A stretch of DNA of 64,000 nt from NCBI GenBank assembly GCA_003993805.1, contig RSEF01000005.1, positions 43,621,988 through 43,685,987 on the forward strand. Reading direction: 5' to 3'. Source of the stretch: Himantopus leucocephalus (lineage: Eukaryota; Chordata; Aves; Charadriiformes; Recurvirostridae). Positions 48,611 to 61,500 of the stretch are shown here, in pieces. The translations under genes and the position numbers were made by a program. The notes under the pieces were generated by a model. That model was given only the letters and a program-made list of their open reading frames with translations, was not told the DNA's origin and ran no database searches. Positions within the stretch are counted from its first letter, which is position 1; the number at the start of each line of letters is the position of its first letter.

Positions 48611-51149
48611 TAGTCAGCACATTCTTTCATAACTGGCAATAGAAATCAGAAACCCTGACTGAACCAAGCCTCTTCATTCCTTATTCTCATTACTCCTCTT
48701 CCAGCTTTATCCTTCAAGCATGATGGAGACAACATTATTCTATACAGTGTACAACCCTTATACTATGCATTGCTTGGTTAAAGATTGCACTGGAGCATTA
48801 AGGGAGAATTTTCTTCTCCTTTTTTTTTATCTTTCTTTTTTATGAAAAAAAAAAGATTAATTATAAGGCTAGAAATGCATGTGACCTTATATAATCATTG
48901 AATGAAAAGTTATCATCAGTTTAATACCCAATAGGAGAGGGAGAAAAGCAGCCCCAGAGACATGCAAGGAAGGCCCAGGTGAGACAGAAAGGTGTCCTAG
49001 TCCTGTAGGAAACCAAAGTTAATGAGGTTGCTCCTGGGTCACCGCAGAGGGTGGCTCTCTGGGGCAGCAGCTAACAGTCTGCTCTGTACTGGAGTTGGAG
49101 TGGGCTAAGGTTACCTTCACAGCTGTAATTTCATTACTGCTGCTTTTTCACGGAAAGTGATTTTTTTTCCATTTGTTCAGCAAATGAGGCAGAGGAAGAA
49201 TGGAGGGATATGTGGCACGGAAGTGATTTCATAAACCCCAGGCTGAATTCATGTTGCTTATGAGCTGGGAATAAGAAGATTGGGTTTGGTTCTTCTCTCA
49301 CTATGGCTGTGATCTGAAAGTAGCGCCAGAGAAGCTAGTGAATTTGTATCACAGTGAAAGCGGCATAAATGCGAGAGGTTTTGAGTCAATTTCTCAAATA
49401 ATTGCTTAATTTCAAGGGGTTTGTCTGTAGAACCATTCCTGGTTAATTCTCCTTCTGTACAGGCTTCTGACGTGATTATATGAAGTTCATTCAGTGAACC
49501 AGAGTCTTACCTCCTGCTTTGCCTACCCACAAATTAAGATCTTTGCTTGCCATATCAAATTTAAGGTGAAGGAAAAGATCTTTTTCTTTCAAAGGATTTT
49601 CAGTGCCTTTTAATGAAAGGAAATCCTCTAAAAGACAAACAATGTAATACCTTATATCTCCAAATTATTTTGCATGGGAAAGGTGGAGATCAAATTCTGT
49701 CCTAACTTTCTTTGAAGAAAGTTAGTGAGAACCAAGAATAAGGAACAAGCTGAATTTACGAGACAGATAATGACAGTGAGAACCATATACAGAAAACATT
49801 TTCATTCTAATCGAGAGGAAGGGACCTGGGTAGACCCTTAAAAAAGAACTAGGAGGCTTTCCTATGCATGTCTCAACTGTCATAGGGATTATTGATGCTG
49901 TGGCAGGGTAGAAGGAGTATGAAGGTTGAAGGTGAGGAAGGGAACCTGCCTCTCCATCCATTTCATACATGCAGCGGCTTCTAGCACCTATTTAGATATG
50001 TATCTGCCAATGGAGGAAATTGAAAAACAAAGAGACCAAATAAGACTTACATGCCTCAGTACTTCTAATGGTCTAAGCCTGAACACCTTTGACCTAATTG
50101 TCTTCAGTGAGAGCTACAGTTCATGTGTCTTGAAAATCAGACTTAAGTAATTATTTAGTTTAGTTGTAAGTGCAAAAAATTAAGTAGTGTAGTTTTAAAT
50201 TTAGAAAATGAGACTAATGGCACCTGTACTTAGAGATAGAAAACATTAGGATTATTCTGACATTGTTCTTTTTACTTCAGTAGAAGTTTTCCCAGTTTAA
50301 GCGTTCAGGAGTTCAGACTTCAGGCCTGCAGACGCACAATGCAGGTATGCGTCTGTTCGGCTGGTTCATTGTGTTATAGAAGCGCTCTGGTCTGACCTTA
50401 ACGGGGTGGGATTGTAATGTGCTGTAAACTAATTTGATAAGAACTGGAGGCTCATCATCCAAGTGCGACATATATACTCCAAACTGTAGATAAATGTATT
50501 TAACAATTAAAGCAGATCTGCCTTGCCATACTTGTGGAGGGAACTATCTAGCTTGCTAGAAGGTTAACTGGCTACAACATTTTTCACTTTCTTCTATTTC
50601 AAATCTTACTTAGGTTAGATTCAAACAAAATTCTTCGCCATTTGGTACTTTTTCACTGGTTTTCAGATAGAAATGTTGGATGTTGCTGATAAAAGCCTTA
50701 TACTTTACTGCCTTTATGTGACAAATGGATGCCAGATACAGTCTGGAGATAATTTTTAAGCACTTAAGGGCAATTTACAGTACTTGTTACATTAGATGCA
50801 AACGCTGGTCTCTGCAAAGTAAAAAAATGTTTCAAGGATAACAAGTAGATCGAATTAATATAGCTGAAATTATATTGGATTGCTTCAAAGGCCATTTGTT
50901 AATGTACAGAACACCTGGAAAATCTCTCATTCTGAAAAAAATACCACCCACCTAAGCAAAGACAAATCAATACAGAAGATACCTCTGCAAAATATAGCAG
51001 AGCTGAAAGGAGGCTTGGGGAGGATCTGAGTTAAAGTCTTATAGGAACACTGTGAGAATATAATCTCCAAAATTTCAGTGCAATTTTTTTTACAACCATT
51101 AAGAACTGTCCTACATTTTACATGAAAATAAATTGCATGTTAATACCTA

Positions 51150-51345
51150 GCATTTAGATTGCATTTTTCATTTCTGAATTTCAAAGTGCCATGCAAAGAC
51201 TGAATCATTACTGTTGTCTTGTAGACAGGTAAATTGAGGCACAAGAAATAAAGGAATTTATTCAGAGTTATGAAGCATGTCATTGATGGAATTGAAAGTA
51301 GCAGTTGGCTTTCCTAAGTTACTGTTCAACAAGTTACACCATGTT
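51150..51345 (-). mobile_element. MIR-like SINE relic
   Basis: AGTGCCATGCAAAGACTGAA, then GACAGGTAAATTGAGGCACA and AGAGTTATGAAGCATGTCAT, follow the reverse complement of MIR (tail, CAGATGAGGAAACTGAGGCACA core, then GGTCACACAGC-like). Confidence 0.65.
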
Positions 51346-51417
51346 CCTAACCACATATACATCACTTGACCCATCTTGATCTGACAGAGCACAACTCTTA
51401 TTCCCTAACACTTTTCC

Positions 51418-51688
51418 TATTCTAGTTGGGAGGAAAAAACTGTTTAAATGCTGCTGAATTTGAAAATTGAATTTGAAAATGACATCTTTGCATTTTTTAA
51501 CAGAGCACTTTAACTAATAATAAAGAGTTTGTAACCAGGTATGGTTTTTTTANTATTCTAGTTGGGAGGAAAAACCTGTTTAAATGCTGCTGAATTTGAA
51601 AATTGAATTTAAAAGTGAAATCTTTGCATTTTTTAACAGAGCATTTTAACTAATAATAAAGAGTTTGTAACCAGGTATGGTTTTTTTA
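51418..51688 (+). repeat. Direct duplication around a single N (51553)
   Basis: 135 bp copies (51418-51552 and 51554-51688) start TATTCTAGTTGGGAGG. They differ at five or so bases, for example AAAAAACTG/AAAAACCTG and GCACTTT/GCATTTT. Likely two alleles in series. Confidence 0.85.
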
Positions 51689-51809
51689 ATACATACTATT
51701 TTCCTTTAGTTTTTCCAAATGCAACCAAATTGTCAGGAGAGAAGCTGGAATTAACTTATATAGCGTGCTGCTAGTATCCTGGATTTGACCTAAAATACAA
51801 AAATAAATC

Positions 51810-52012
51810 GTATAAAGAGTTTGTTTTCTGTCTTAAACAAACAACTAGGATAAAAAGAAATCTGCTGAAGGAAAGCTCTTCAGGTAGTGGGAACTGACTT
51901 CAGCAGAGCTNGTATAAAGAGTTTGTTTTCTGTCTTAAACAAACAACTGGGATAAAAAGAAATCTGCCGAAGGAAAGCTCTTCAGGTAGTGGGAACTGAC
52001 TTCAGCAGAGCT
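51810..52012 (+). repeat. Direct duplication around a single N (51911)
   Basis: 101 bp copies (51810-51910 and 51912-52012) start GTATAAAGAGTTTG and differ at two bases (ACTAGG/ACTGGG and CTGCTG/CTGCCG). Confidence 0.9.
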
Positions 52013-53068
52013 GCACAGATTTACCTTGGCTGAAAACCTGGCTCAAAATCAAATTCAGTTCCACAGCAGAGGAAATGTCTTAAGACATCCAGATGAAAAA
52101 ACATAGAAAGTAATATGAAATACCTGGCAGGGTCTGTTTAATAAGGATTGTACTTAATCATGTTCCAGAGAGGAGCTGGTTAAAGCTTGTAATGACAAGA
52201 TTATTTGGTGTCATTTGCTGTGGGTTCTTCAGCAATTATCTGGAATGCGGTTTGGATGGTATCGCTATACCCTCCCTCCCTCCAGCAGCACTTGAATCAT
52301 CTTGTTGAATTTCAAGAGCCACTAGAGAGGAGACACCAAGGCTGGTGTCAGATCCTGGCTGACAAACCACATTGGGTTTGCAGCATCTCATTGTAGCAGG
52401 ATTGCAAAAAGCACAAAGGGGGTTCTGAGAACAAAATGCTCTTGTATTTGATTTCCTCAGAAAGAGCATCAGAGTGGTTAAGAATGGGTAAACCAGTCCA
52501 GAGAGATGGAGAACATTCTCCTTCTCCTGACTGTTTGGCTGTTTCTGAAAAAGAACTGGGTTTAGAAACTGATTTGGAAAACATTTGGTGCAGTTGTGCT
52601 CTTCAATTGCTTTGAATTTTTGCATCAATGTAGATTCGACAAGAAGTAAAAATGTCAAAACCCCGGTAGGAACATTTTTATTTTGTTTGCACCAAAGAAA
52701 AGATAGATCCAATTAAACACAATGTTTGAACATACTCAGATTCAAAAGTATTTGTGCGTACATGTAGATCTGGACTTTTTCTGACTAAGTTTGTCTTTGC
52801 TTGGAATTAAAAGGATCAGAAATGTTGTGCCTGAGCATACTCCTCTGAGATTTAAAATGCAGTTTTGTGGAAAAAACAAAAAGGGTTCTGAACAAACATG
52901 AAAAGGTGATGGAAATATCAAATCATATCCCAGGATATATTAGTAGACTTGTCATACTTCCAGTAGAAATAAGGAAGCATTAGTGCAATTGTGTACAACA
53001 CTGGTGAGGATTCTTTTAGAAAATGTGTCTGGTTTTGGTCCCTCCTGCTTAAGAAAGATGAATTTCTT

Positions 53069-53306
53069 GTGGAACAGATAAAGAGAAGAGCTTTTAGGTT
53101 GTTGAGGAATGGAAAGTCATTCACAGAAAATTATTGTAAAATAATTTGATTTATTTAGCCTAGTAGAGCAAAAGCTAGGAGGGGAGNAGTGGAACAGATA
53201 AAGAGAAGAGCTTTTAGGTTGTTGAGGAATTGAAAGTCATTCACAGAAAATTATTGTGAAAGAATTTGATTTATTTAGCCTAGTAGAGCAAAAGCTAGGA
53301 GGGGAG
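53069..53306 (+). repeat. Direct duplication around a single N (53187)
   Basis: 118 bp copies (53069-53186 and 53189-53306) start GTGGAACAGATAAAGAG, with differences such as AATGGAAAG/AATTGAAAG and GTAAAATAA/GTGAAAGAA. Confidence 0.9.
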
Positions 53307-53392
53307 GTGATTATTCCCTGTAACTACGCTAATCAGTTAAGCACCATGNGGTGATTATTCCCTGTAACTACACTAATCAGTTAAGCACCATG
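53306..53392 (+). repeat. Direct duplication around a single N (53349)
   Basis: 43 bp copies (53306-53348 and 53350-53392) start GGTGATTATTCCC, with one SNP (ACGCTAATC/ACACTAATC). The left copy begins at the last base of the previous duplication's right copy. Confidence 0.9.
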
Positions 53393-54879
53393 GAGGACAA
53401 GGGCTCTTTGAACTCAGAAAAGTAAATTTTACCTGAGAAGAAAAGAGTATAAATTTGTGATGGATAAATGGAATTCGGAGATGAGAGGGAGATTCCTAAC
53501 TCTTACAGTGGTGGGGGTTTTGGACAGTTTCCAAAGAGAGGTGGGAAGGTGAAGAGAGTCACAAAACTGTTTTTAAAATGGACCTTGAAAGTACTGTTTC
53601 AAACAGAGCTGGTGTGGACAGAATGGACAGATGGAGAAAGATACGAGATGACTCTGCCCGAATTTGAAGTTGTTCAGACATGAATAAGATCAAGTCCAGA
53701 AGTTACAGAGCTGTGATAGCCTGGCACTGCGACCCAGATAATGAGACCTGGTGAGCGAGAGGACGTGTTAGCCTGGGCACAGCACCACAGCAACGTAGCT
53801 GCGGATCTGCAGTTGGTTCTTTTTAAGCCTGCTTTGAGCACAGAGAGGAGTAAGACATCGTTATTTCTTTTTGTAGAGACATACTCTGAGTTTGGCAGAA
53901 TAAACACAATTCAGGCACAAAGCCATTTGTGCTACTTTTATACACAAAGAGGGAAAGCTACAGTGTGATACTAAAGGCTTTTTGCGATGAACGTAAAACC
54001 TTTCCCAGTACTCCCAGGCTGTGCCAACCCAGGAGGAGAGCATTTATCTTCATCTTCAGCTTGTGATTCCATGAATGGTAGCGAGGAACGCTAATTGCAA
54101 TGTTTATCGAGGTAGCATGTTATGAATCTGTGTTTTGGATTTCGAAGAGATGCAACTGCATTGCCTCCTTCTAAAGCCCCCTTCCTGCAAAGAGCACACA
54201 TCCTGCATAGCTTTCCGTTTCTCTCACTTTCTGTCTTTCCCATGCTCTGAATTGTAATGGGGGACTTCACAACCTGCAGTTAGGGCGACACTGGGGTGCA
54301 AAAGGGCCTGGCCAGGTGGCTGGTGGTGCAAGGTTTGGGTTTCAAACCCAGTTTTGGAATTCTCTCCACCTTCGAGGACCGAGAGAGCCTGAATCTGTTG
54401 ACCATCAACACGTGCCATTTATTTAGGGAACAATGCAGAGGGGACAGATTGCTTGAAGAGGATTTAATGAGTTGTTGATTAACTGAAGGAGTTTTTATTA
54501 TTGTTTAATTATAGCTTTTTGATATACTTTGAAAGATTTATAGATAATGGCAAAAGCTCTATAAACTCCAGAGTGTTTATGGGGCCACTGTGGTCTGCTC
54601 CTGTTCTTCCCTCTTTCCATATGACACTGGGAATTTTTTCTGCCTTTGTTGACGTGCTCACAGCTTCTCTGTCCTCCAGCCTGCAGGAGACTGACAACTA
54701 CTGCTGCGGGGACAGTCCTTCACTTAGGCAGGCTAAGATCCGTATGCAAGGGTAGAATTGTAGTCCTCAAAGAAAATGCTATTTGAGCTGCATATTTAGA
54801 GGATAAATTATTTGTCAACCAATAGAGAATAAAGAAACCTATCTTTATCTAACGTTTTATCATTAGTTGAAGCAGAGGG

Positions 54880-55550
54880 AGGATTTTTAAGTTCAATTTC
54901 AATAAAGAGAAGATAATATAGAGCTGAAATTCTTAAATTAGCTGCTTTTATTGTAGTTAGTACTTTGGTTAATCTTTTTAATTTATCACTTAGTATAGGG
55001 CAATTACCCACCATATGGAAATCAGCCAAGGTTATTGTATTAGTGAGATATGTTTGCAGTGTGAAGGCTGGAATGAAACCATGCAGGCTATGTTATCAGC
55101 TGGTGCAATAGTGGTAACAGCTCTATTGAGAGCTCCAGGTAGATTTCAGATGTTGACCTCTTGATCCTTCTTATCAGTTCAATGGTTGGTAGAGAAGCTC
55201 TCCTAGGGAAGCTTGACTTACAATGATTAATGCTGTTCTTTCCTTAATTGAGAAGGGCTGATTGATAGGATAAAACTTTATGGATTTATTTCAATCATTT
55301 GATGTGGCAAATCATCAATTATCATTATCTAAATTAACACAGATTGGCATAAAGGCAGAAGAAGTAAATTACTTTATGGATTACCTCAAGTACAGTACAC
55401 AAGTAATTTATTTGGCTTAATAGATGTAATTTTCGACCTGGTAACCTGATGTATATGGGTGCCTTAGGTTCCCACGTGGAGATAATTATTATCCTCTCAA
55501 TCATTATTTGCCCATACTGTGTGTGTTCAGCAGGTTCTGCTGACAGTTAA
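54880..55550 (+). pseudogene. Fossil reverse transcriptase of a CR1/L2-clade LINE
   Basis: Reading one + strand frame from 54923 gives AEILKLAAF, NLFNLSLSIGQLPTIWKSAK, then after a degraded stretch LDPSYQF (about 55160), LTMINAVLSLIEKG, MDLFQSFDVANHQLSLSKL and IGIKAEEVNYFMDYL. After a one-base shift it gives MGALGSHVE (about 55455). These are, in the right order, the N-terminal RT blocks, the LxPxQxGF-like block, the catalytic FDxVxHxLLxxKL block, the WFxxYL block and the GVPQGSxLGP block of Jockey/CR1/L2-type reverse transcriptases. In-frame stops at 55190, 55214, 55259 and 55271 show it is dead. A SADS-like relic near 55540 may mark the FADD motif. Identification is by recognised motif order, without alignment. 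Confidence 0.8.
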
Positions 55551-58500
55551 AGCACAAGAAAGGAGTACTAGAGATTGCAGAAGAAAGGAGGTAGGTGCCA
55601 GTTCACTTCCATTGTGATAGAGAGTTATCAAGCGGTCATTTATTTTCTGTGACATTGGCTGACTTTTTCCAGTTTCTAGTGGAAAGAATTTCATTTTGCT
55701 GTAGACAAGCAGCTATCCCACTTCAGAAAGCACACAAATAGTTTGCTGACATCCTTAATGACAGCTTCAGCTGCAAAACTGAAGGAAACTCTGTCCCCTT
55801 TCTGGAAAATATCTTTCCCAATGTAACACATTTTCAGGAGTCACTAGGAATCTCTCCTTTATAATCCAAGATGAGTCTGTTCTGTGGACTTCGTATTCTG
55901 GGAGTGACAGTCTAGCAGTCTGTACCAGTACTGATGTGGCTGCAATTTGATCAAGTTGTATTGCAAATCACATTAGTCAAGACATCTCCATACCACCCAC
56001 ACATTCTTAAAGCAAATAGTTGTTTCCAAAGTACAGAAAATTATTTCAGTTCTTGCTAAATTACTGGTCCTTAATGCTGCAAATATTTTAAACAAAATTG
56101 CTCTCTCAGTCTTTCATTATAAACGAAGTAAAACCACCTATGTTTTCCTCCGCTCCCTTTTCTTCTTTGAGAGGAACTGAAATGAAAGATGTGTTCTGAT
56201 GTGGAACAGTTTGGGAAGGGGAAGAGGGAGATTGTGGAATCCGAGTTACTGCAGCCACACAGTAATGGGATGGGAATGGGAATGGATGGGAAAAAGTTTA
56301 GGGTGGTTTGAAGAAGAAAGTTTTACTCTGAAAATGGTGAAGGTATCTAAGAGATCTTTTTTCTCCACTAAGCACAATGCACAAGCACGTGCCTAACTTT
56401 AAGCCTGTGCTTAAAGGTCTTGCAATGCAGTATTGTACNCCCTAGGACTATTTTGTTCCATGCATATTCAAACCATAGGTTCCTGACTATGGTGCTACTA
56501 CCTTCCCCTGAGTGGAAGATACTCTGTGACAAATAAAAATCACACTTGTTGCTTCTCTTGATTTTTATTTTTTTTTAAGGCGTTATTGACTCTTTGAATA
56601 AGTCATTATTATCATCAGCATTTTGAAGGACAAATATAGCCTTAATGCAAACTGACAGTTTTAAGTATTCCCTCTGATAGCCAGATTCATCATTGCTGGC
56701 ATGGCTAAATGCAAAGCATGTGTGGTTTCAGATTGCTACAGTGGCTCTGGAAAACATGCAAATTGTAATCTCAAGGTCAAAAATAGAACCTGAACTTTTT
56801 ATTTTCGGTGCTTTTCTTAGCATACATTTACTTTGTATTAAAAGTTAATTAATTTCATACCGCTTCCCTTTTCCTGAAAAAAAGCTCCAGTTATGTCTAA
56901 TAGCTCCCAATGTTCAGGACGTACCTTTCAAACTGTAGGCACAGGTAGCCACTTCTAGGGTACAATATTGTAGCTGTTGAAAGTACCCAGCAAGAATGAA
57001 GATGCATTGGAAAAATACAGTATNTAATGTTCAGGAGTAACAAACTGTAGGCACAGGTAGCCACTTCTAGGGTACAATATTGCAGCTGTTGAAAGTACCC
57101 AGCAAGAATGAAGATGCATTGGAAAAATACAGTATTTTTTTTGAACCTAGAAAAAGAATTTGAGGGGAAGAATACCATTTTCTGAAGTGGGATCTGAGGA
57201 AGACATAGGGTAATACCCTTACCTATTTTGACAGTGCGGTGCAGCTCTGCAGATCTGTAGGTCCGTACTTCCAGTAAATTCCTGCTTAGTTCACATACAA
57301 AACTCTTGCAGTATGTGAAATCTCAGAGAAAAAATTAAGTACAAAATAAAATAACTGCCTGAAAGTGTCCCCAGGTGTATTATCTGCAATGCTGCTCCAT
57401 CACTTTTAAAAGACACCTTAGTAAAGGAAAATTGAGGTGACCTCGTAGCAGTATAAAAGTGTGTTCACAGGAAGAAAATACCAAGCACTAATGGGATCTT
57501 TAATCTCCAGAGGAATATATAACCAAAACCAGTAACTAAAAGCTGAATCTAGAGACATTCAAATGGAAAATCAGGCATATTTTTAATAGATAGGGTGATT
57601 GTTCATTTACACAAAAATTTCAAAAGAAGCAGTGACTTTTCTCTCTTTGTCTTGCTGTCAGGAGGTTTTTAGGGAGATGTCTTTCGTGTCCTGAAGCACC
57701 TTCACCCTGTTTGCCTATGGGAATGTATTGTTTTGATGTAGAGATGGTTGCATACCTACTGTTCTGTTTTTCTGCTAATTAGAGACCAGCTAAAAGTGGA
57801 TGAATTGTGCTCCTGCTGTCACTCCATGTCATTGATTCATTACTAATTTACGGGGAGAGTACTGTAGCAGGTGAGATGCTCCCTCATAGCTCTATGGTAG
57901 CTTAGTCCCTCTCACTACAGCACGTTCATGGATCAAAAATTAAAGTTCAGTTTTGAGTATGAAATATCAAAGCCAAGAGGACATCTAATGATATTCCTCA
58001 ATAGATGATGCTTTGGAATAAAATAGCAATGGGGATGGAGATCAGAGGAATCATTTGTTAGCTGATGAAATGTTGTTGATGATGGCTATTCCAATTGTAT
58101 CTTCTGCTCTATTGCACACTGAGTTCTTTGACATAGTGTGGTCTCAGCTGCTGGGATCAGCTTTAATTTACTGTAAGCTGAGATGAGATGTACCCATCAT
58201 AGTGACAAAAGATGTACCTGAACCTTTTGATGAGGCTGCAGATCTTTAACACATCCTGGACTTAGGTATTTTTCCCCCTCACAGTTCAATGAACATCTAC
58301 TTCAAGAGGCAGGGAGAGAGTGAATAGCTGTTTACAAAGATGTGAGCAAAGCTGTTTCCCTCAGGCCAACATACATTTAAAATCCATTTTAACACATGCA
58401 TTTATACTATCTGTTTCTCACAGAAACACTCTGTCCGTCTAGTGAATCTTACCACTTGCTAATTCTTCTATCGAAGCAGGAGATGCAAAGGGTTACTTAT

Positions 58501-61500
58501 GGCTTTCTTATATTTATTGCTTCCCATCATGATACCTAAGGCTATACATAAATGTGGTTAATTCTTCAGTCACAGAGAACTTGTGGGAATCAGGTGCCCA
58601 CTGGAACAGCCTCTCACTGGTCCCTTGAATTAGAACCAGCCAAAGTTGATCTGAGAGGCTTGCTGCAGCAACTCGGCTAGGGTAAACCTCGCCTACAACG
58701 AACAATCTCCTTCAGGCAGTCGCTGAGATGTGCAGTGTGGGTTGTACATAGTAAGGTATTGCCTTGTCACCACATCCAGTTAAATGAACAAGACCAGCAC
58801 CTCTTTTGCATCAGTGGCTATGTTTTTTTCCAATGGGCAATTATTTTTGATTGGTGATGATTTGACTCAGTGACTGAGCCTCCTAAACAAACTATTTGTG
58901 TACATAGGATAAATCAGCTAATGGGCACAGACCATACTGCAGTATGTCTGTATTGCATGTATATCAAGGAGAGAAGTAGTGAGAAGAATGGCAGCAGTCA
59001 TTCCTAACAGCACCTCGGGTAGCCATCTAGACATCCTTTCCTGTTAACAAAGTGAAGCTGAATAACTCCAAAGATGACGAGAATCAAGGTTAAATTCTTT
59101 CCTCGGACACACTTATTATCTGCCTCTTCCCTGGATGTCCACACTCTGTTCTCAGGTGATGTGGAGCCTGATGGACCCCGAGTTGTGTGTACTCTTTCCG
59201 AATAACCTCTCCTGACTCTTATCTTGCGATACTGCAGTGTACGTATGATATAGAGGCATCATTGCTGACATACATACAAGTGTAGAAAGAGAAAATTCTT
59301 GAGATCTGAAAGCCGTGGCCAGAGGTCACTTGTTCCACTCACAAGCACTCTGGTCTTTCATTCCAGCTGCAGATCATGATCTTTGACATATAATATTTAC
59401 AGATTTTCAGAAACACTTTATTGTGCTTGTGGGTGATTTTTAATATATTTCACAGCTTGTATGCCTTGTGTGGAAGCACCTGCTTGATTTTCTAAGTGGA
59501 GATTGTTGTACTTTGCAGACTGAAATGATTGGGATCTTATGAAAATCAAAACTCCTTCTTGGTCTAAAGAAAAAGTAAAGCTAAATCTTAATGAAATGCA
59601 TTATAAATAATAACATATGTTGCCTTCTGTGAAATGGCTTATGATGACTTTTCTTCAAAGTGATGCATTGTGCAAATTATTCCCTTTGTTATGAAAAAAA
59701 TCAAGATATTGACTACATAGCAGATGTTATGTGGCTGCCGAGTTCTTTTGAGGTGTAAGCTTCTCACAGAAAGTGGGGGAACTGGTAGATCTGATTGAAA
59801 TCTGCTGGGTAAAAGAATCACCTTCTGACCAAGGCAGCCCATTTCTCCTGTCAGAACAGTTTCACCGTTGTGTTTCCATGGCGGACCATTGGTAATGGAG
59901 TGGAAGATTAGTTTAGCCACAGGAGTGAGTTTTACACAGGTGTTTCAAAGGCTCTTCTGCACTTTCTACCATTTTCTGGAAGGAACTAATTCAAACTAGG
60001 TAGCTAACAACTCCATTGCCTTGATGCTTTAGTTGGAAAGATAAATGGCTTTGAGGCTCTCTGAAGAAGCTGTAAAACTGATGGATTTGCTGTTGTCCTT
60101 TTGTGAGTGGAAAGGTTGAGCATTGCTGGCTAGATCCAGGCACCGTGCAGGGGTACTGTACAGCTCTGCCAGGGCTGTTCGCTCGTCCGTGCTGTCCCAG
60201 CCTGGGTTTGCTTGGCAGTATTTCCAGCATGCTTCATTTCTGCCATGCAGCGCTCACTGCTCTCCTTGGCTTCCACACAGTCCAGGCCTGGCATCTTGAT
60301 CCTGAGCTGAAGTTTGTAGATTAGCTAGTCCATTATGGACAACTGCAGCTTTGACTGGTCCAGTTCACAACCCCAGCTCCTGTAAGCGCTTCTGTTGTGG
60401 CCTTCAGCATCTCTGCAGTCCTAGTCCAATGCCTTTTGCTGCTGAAAATCAAATGTGACTTATATTCTGCTTTCGTCGTTCCTCACAATGTGTTTTTGCC
60501 CTGGTGAGCATAGTTGCAAAAATTTGCCCCGAGCTAATCATCTGAGCGCTGAATGATCGGGAAAATCCCCCAAGCTGCACTGTGGCACTTCTGAAATAAT
60601 TTTCTCAAGATCATTTAGTGGGTAAAGCTATTTACAATTTCACTTCACTCAGAAGTAATTGCAGGAGGGAAAGAACATAGATGGAGGAAAGAAATCCATT
60701 ATATTTATGTGAATGCATTATTATTTATTTGCTTATGCATAGAACCACTCTTTTAATAGACTGTAGGAGATTGTGAGTTCTCTGTTCTCTTTGCATTTAA
60801 TAAACCCCTTTGCAATCTCTGCAGTTCCTGCAACTGAATATTTTGAAGGATGTTATAAACACAGCTAATCCCCACCTGGAAAAAGTAGCTGGCCATGCCA
60901 GTAAACAGCTCTTAGAGGCAGGCAATTGTACAAACTGTGGAACAGAGAGAAAGAATGCTGGTATCTGTGAGTTATGTGCAACGGCTGCTGGCCTGAGCCA
61001 CTATCAATATGGCCATTATGCAGTGTTAGGTCCTGATCACACAGGCCCCTGCCAAACTCCACTTCACTCAGCAGCCCCTGATAGCTGCATATTGGATGAT
61101 TGAATGACACTAATGAAAGGAAACACAATTAAATTCCTTTTTTTTTTTACCTACTGATTATTAACTATCTGTATATCTTTGAGTGGAACTTCATGATGCC
61201 TGGTTTTGTACTAACGGAGTGTGGTATTTGGACTCAGAGTTGGATTCATAACTTGGGCTCCTGAGTAAGGTAATGAACCTGAAAGGCTCTTCTAGTGGCA
61301 TATGGACTTGTAAAAATGTGATTTGCTTTACATACCTGTCCACATTGAATGGGTGGGATGATGTACAAAAGCAACACTGAATGTGAGTTGCATAGCAGCA
61401 GTGTTCAAAAGGTGTGATTATTGGGAGAGTGCTTACAAGATGACATAAACCATATTCTTTAGGGTGTTTATGGATGGATGAACCTTATACCAGATAGTAG

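Larger units (their letters stand above)
47022..51149. other. Beta intron 1; mostly unassigned
   Basis: Apart from a 100-N gap, the CR1 piece at 48254 and a weak MIR-like relic, nothing recognisable. Confidence 0.55.
52925..53600 (+). mobile_element. Old, diverged CR1 fragment, split by two local duplications
   Basis: Sense-strand CR1 order is kept: GTGTACAACACTGGTGAGG (52993), TTTGGTCCCTCCTGCTTAAG (53034), TTTAGCCTAGTAGAGCAAAAG, GGTGATTATTCCCTGTAACT, then AGATTCCTAACTCTTACAG and TTTTAAAATGGACCTTGAAA. It spans the late reverse-transcriptase region to near the 3'UTR. It is interrupted by the two single-N duplications listed separately, so its true length is shorter than shown. Confidence 0.75.

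Noticed and set aside
54808..55029. 73-codon open frame on the - strand
   Set aside because: It is the antisense shadow of the fossil reverse transcriptase, whose motifs read on the + strand.
56439..56439. Lone N as another false-duplication joint
   Set aside because: The flanking sequences are not copies of each other, so this is just an ambiguous base or tiny gap.
60810..61103. 97-codon open frame with several Cys and His, possible zinc-binding exon
   Set aside because: The Cys/His spacing fits no finger type I know, there is no clear splice context, and the composition resembles chance frames nearby.
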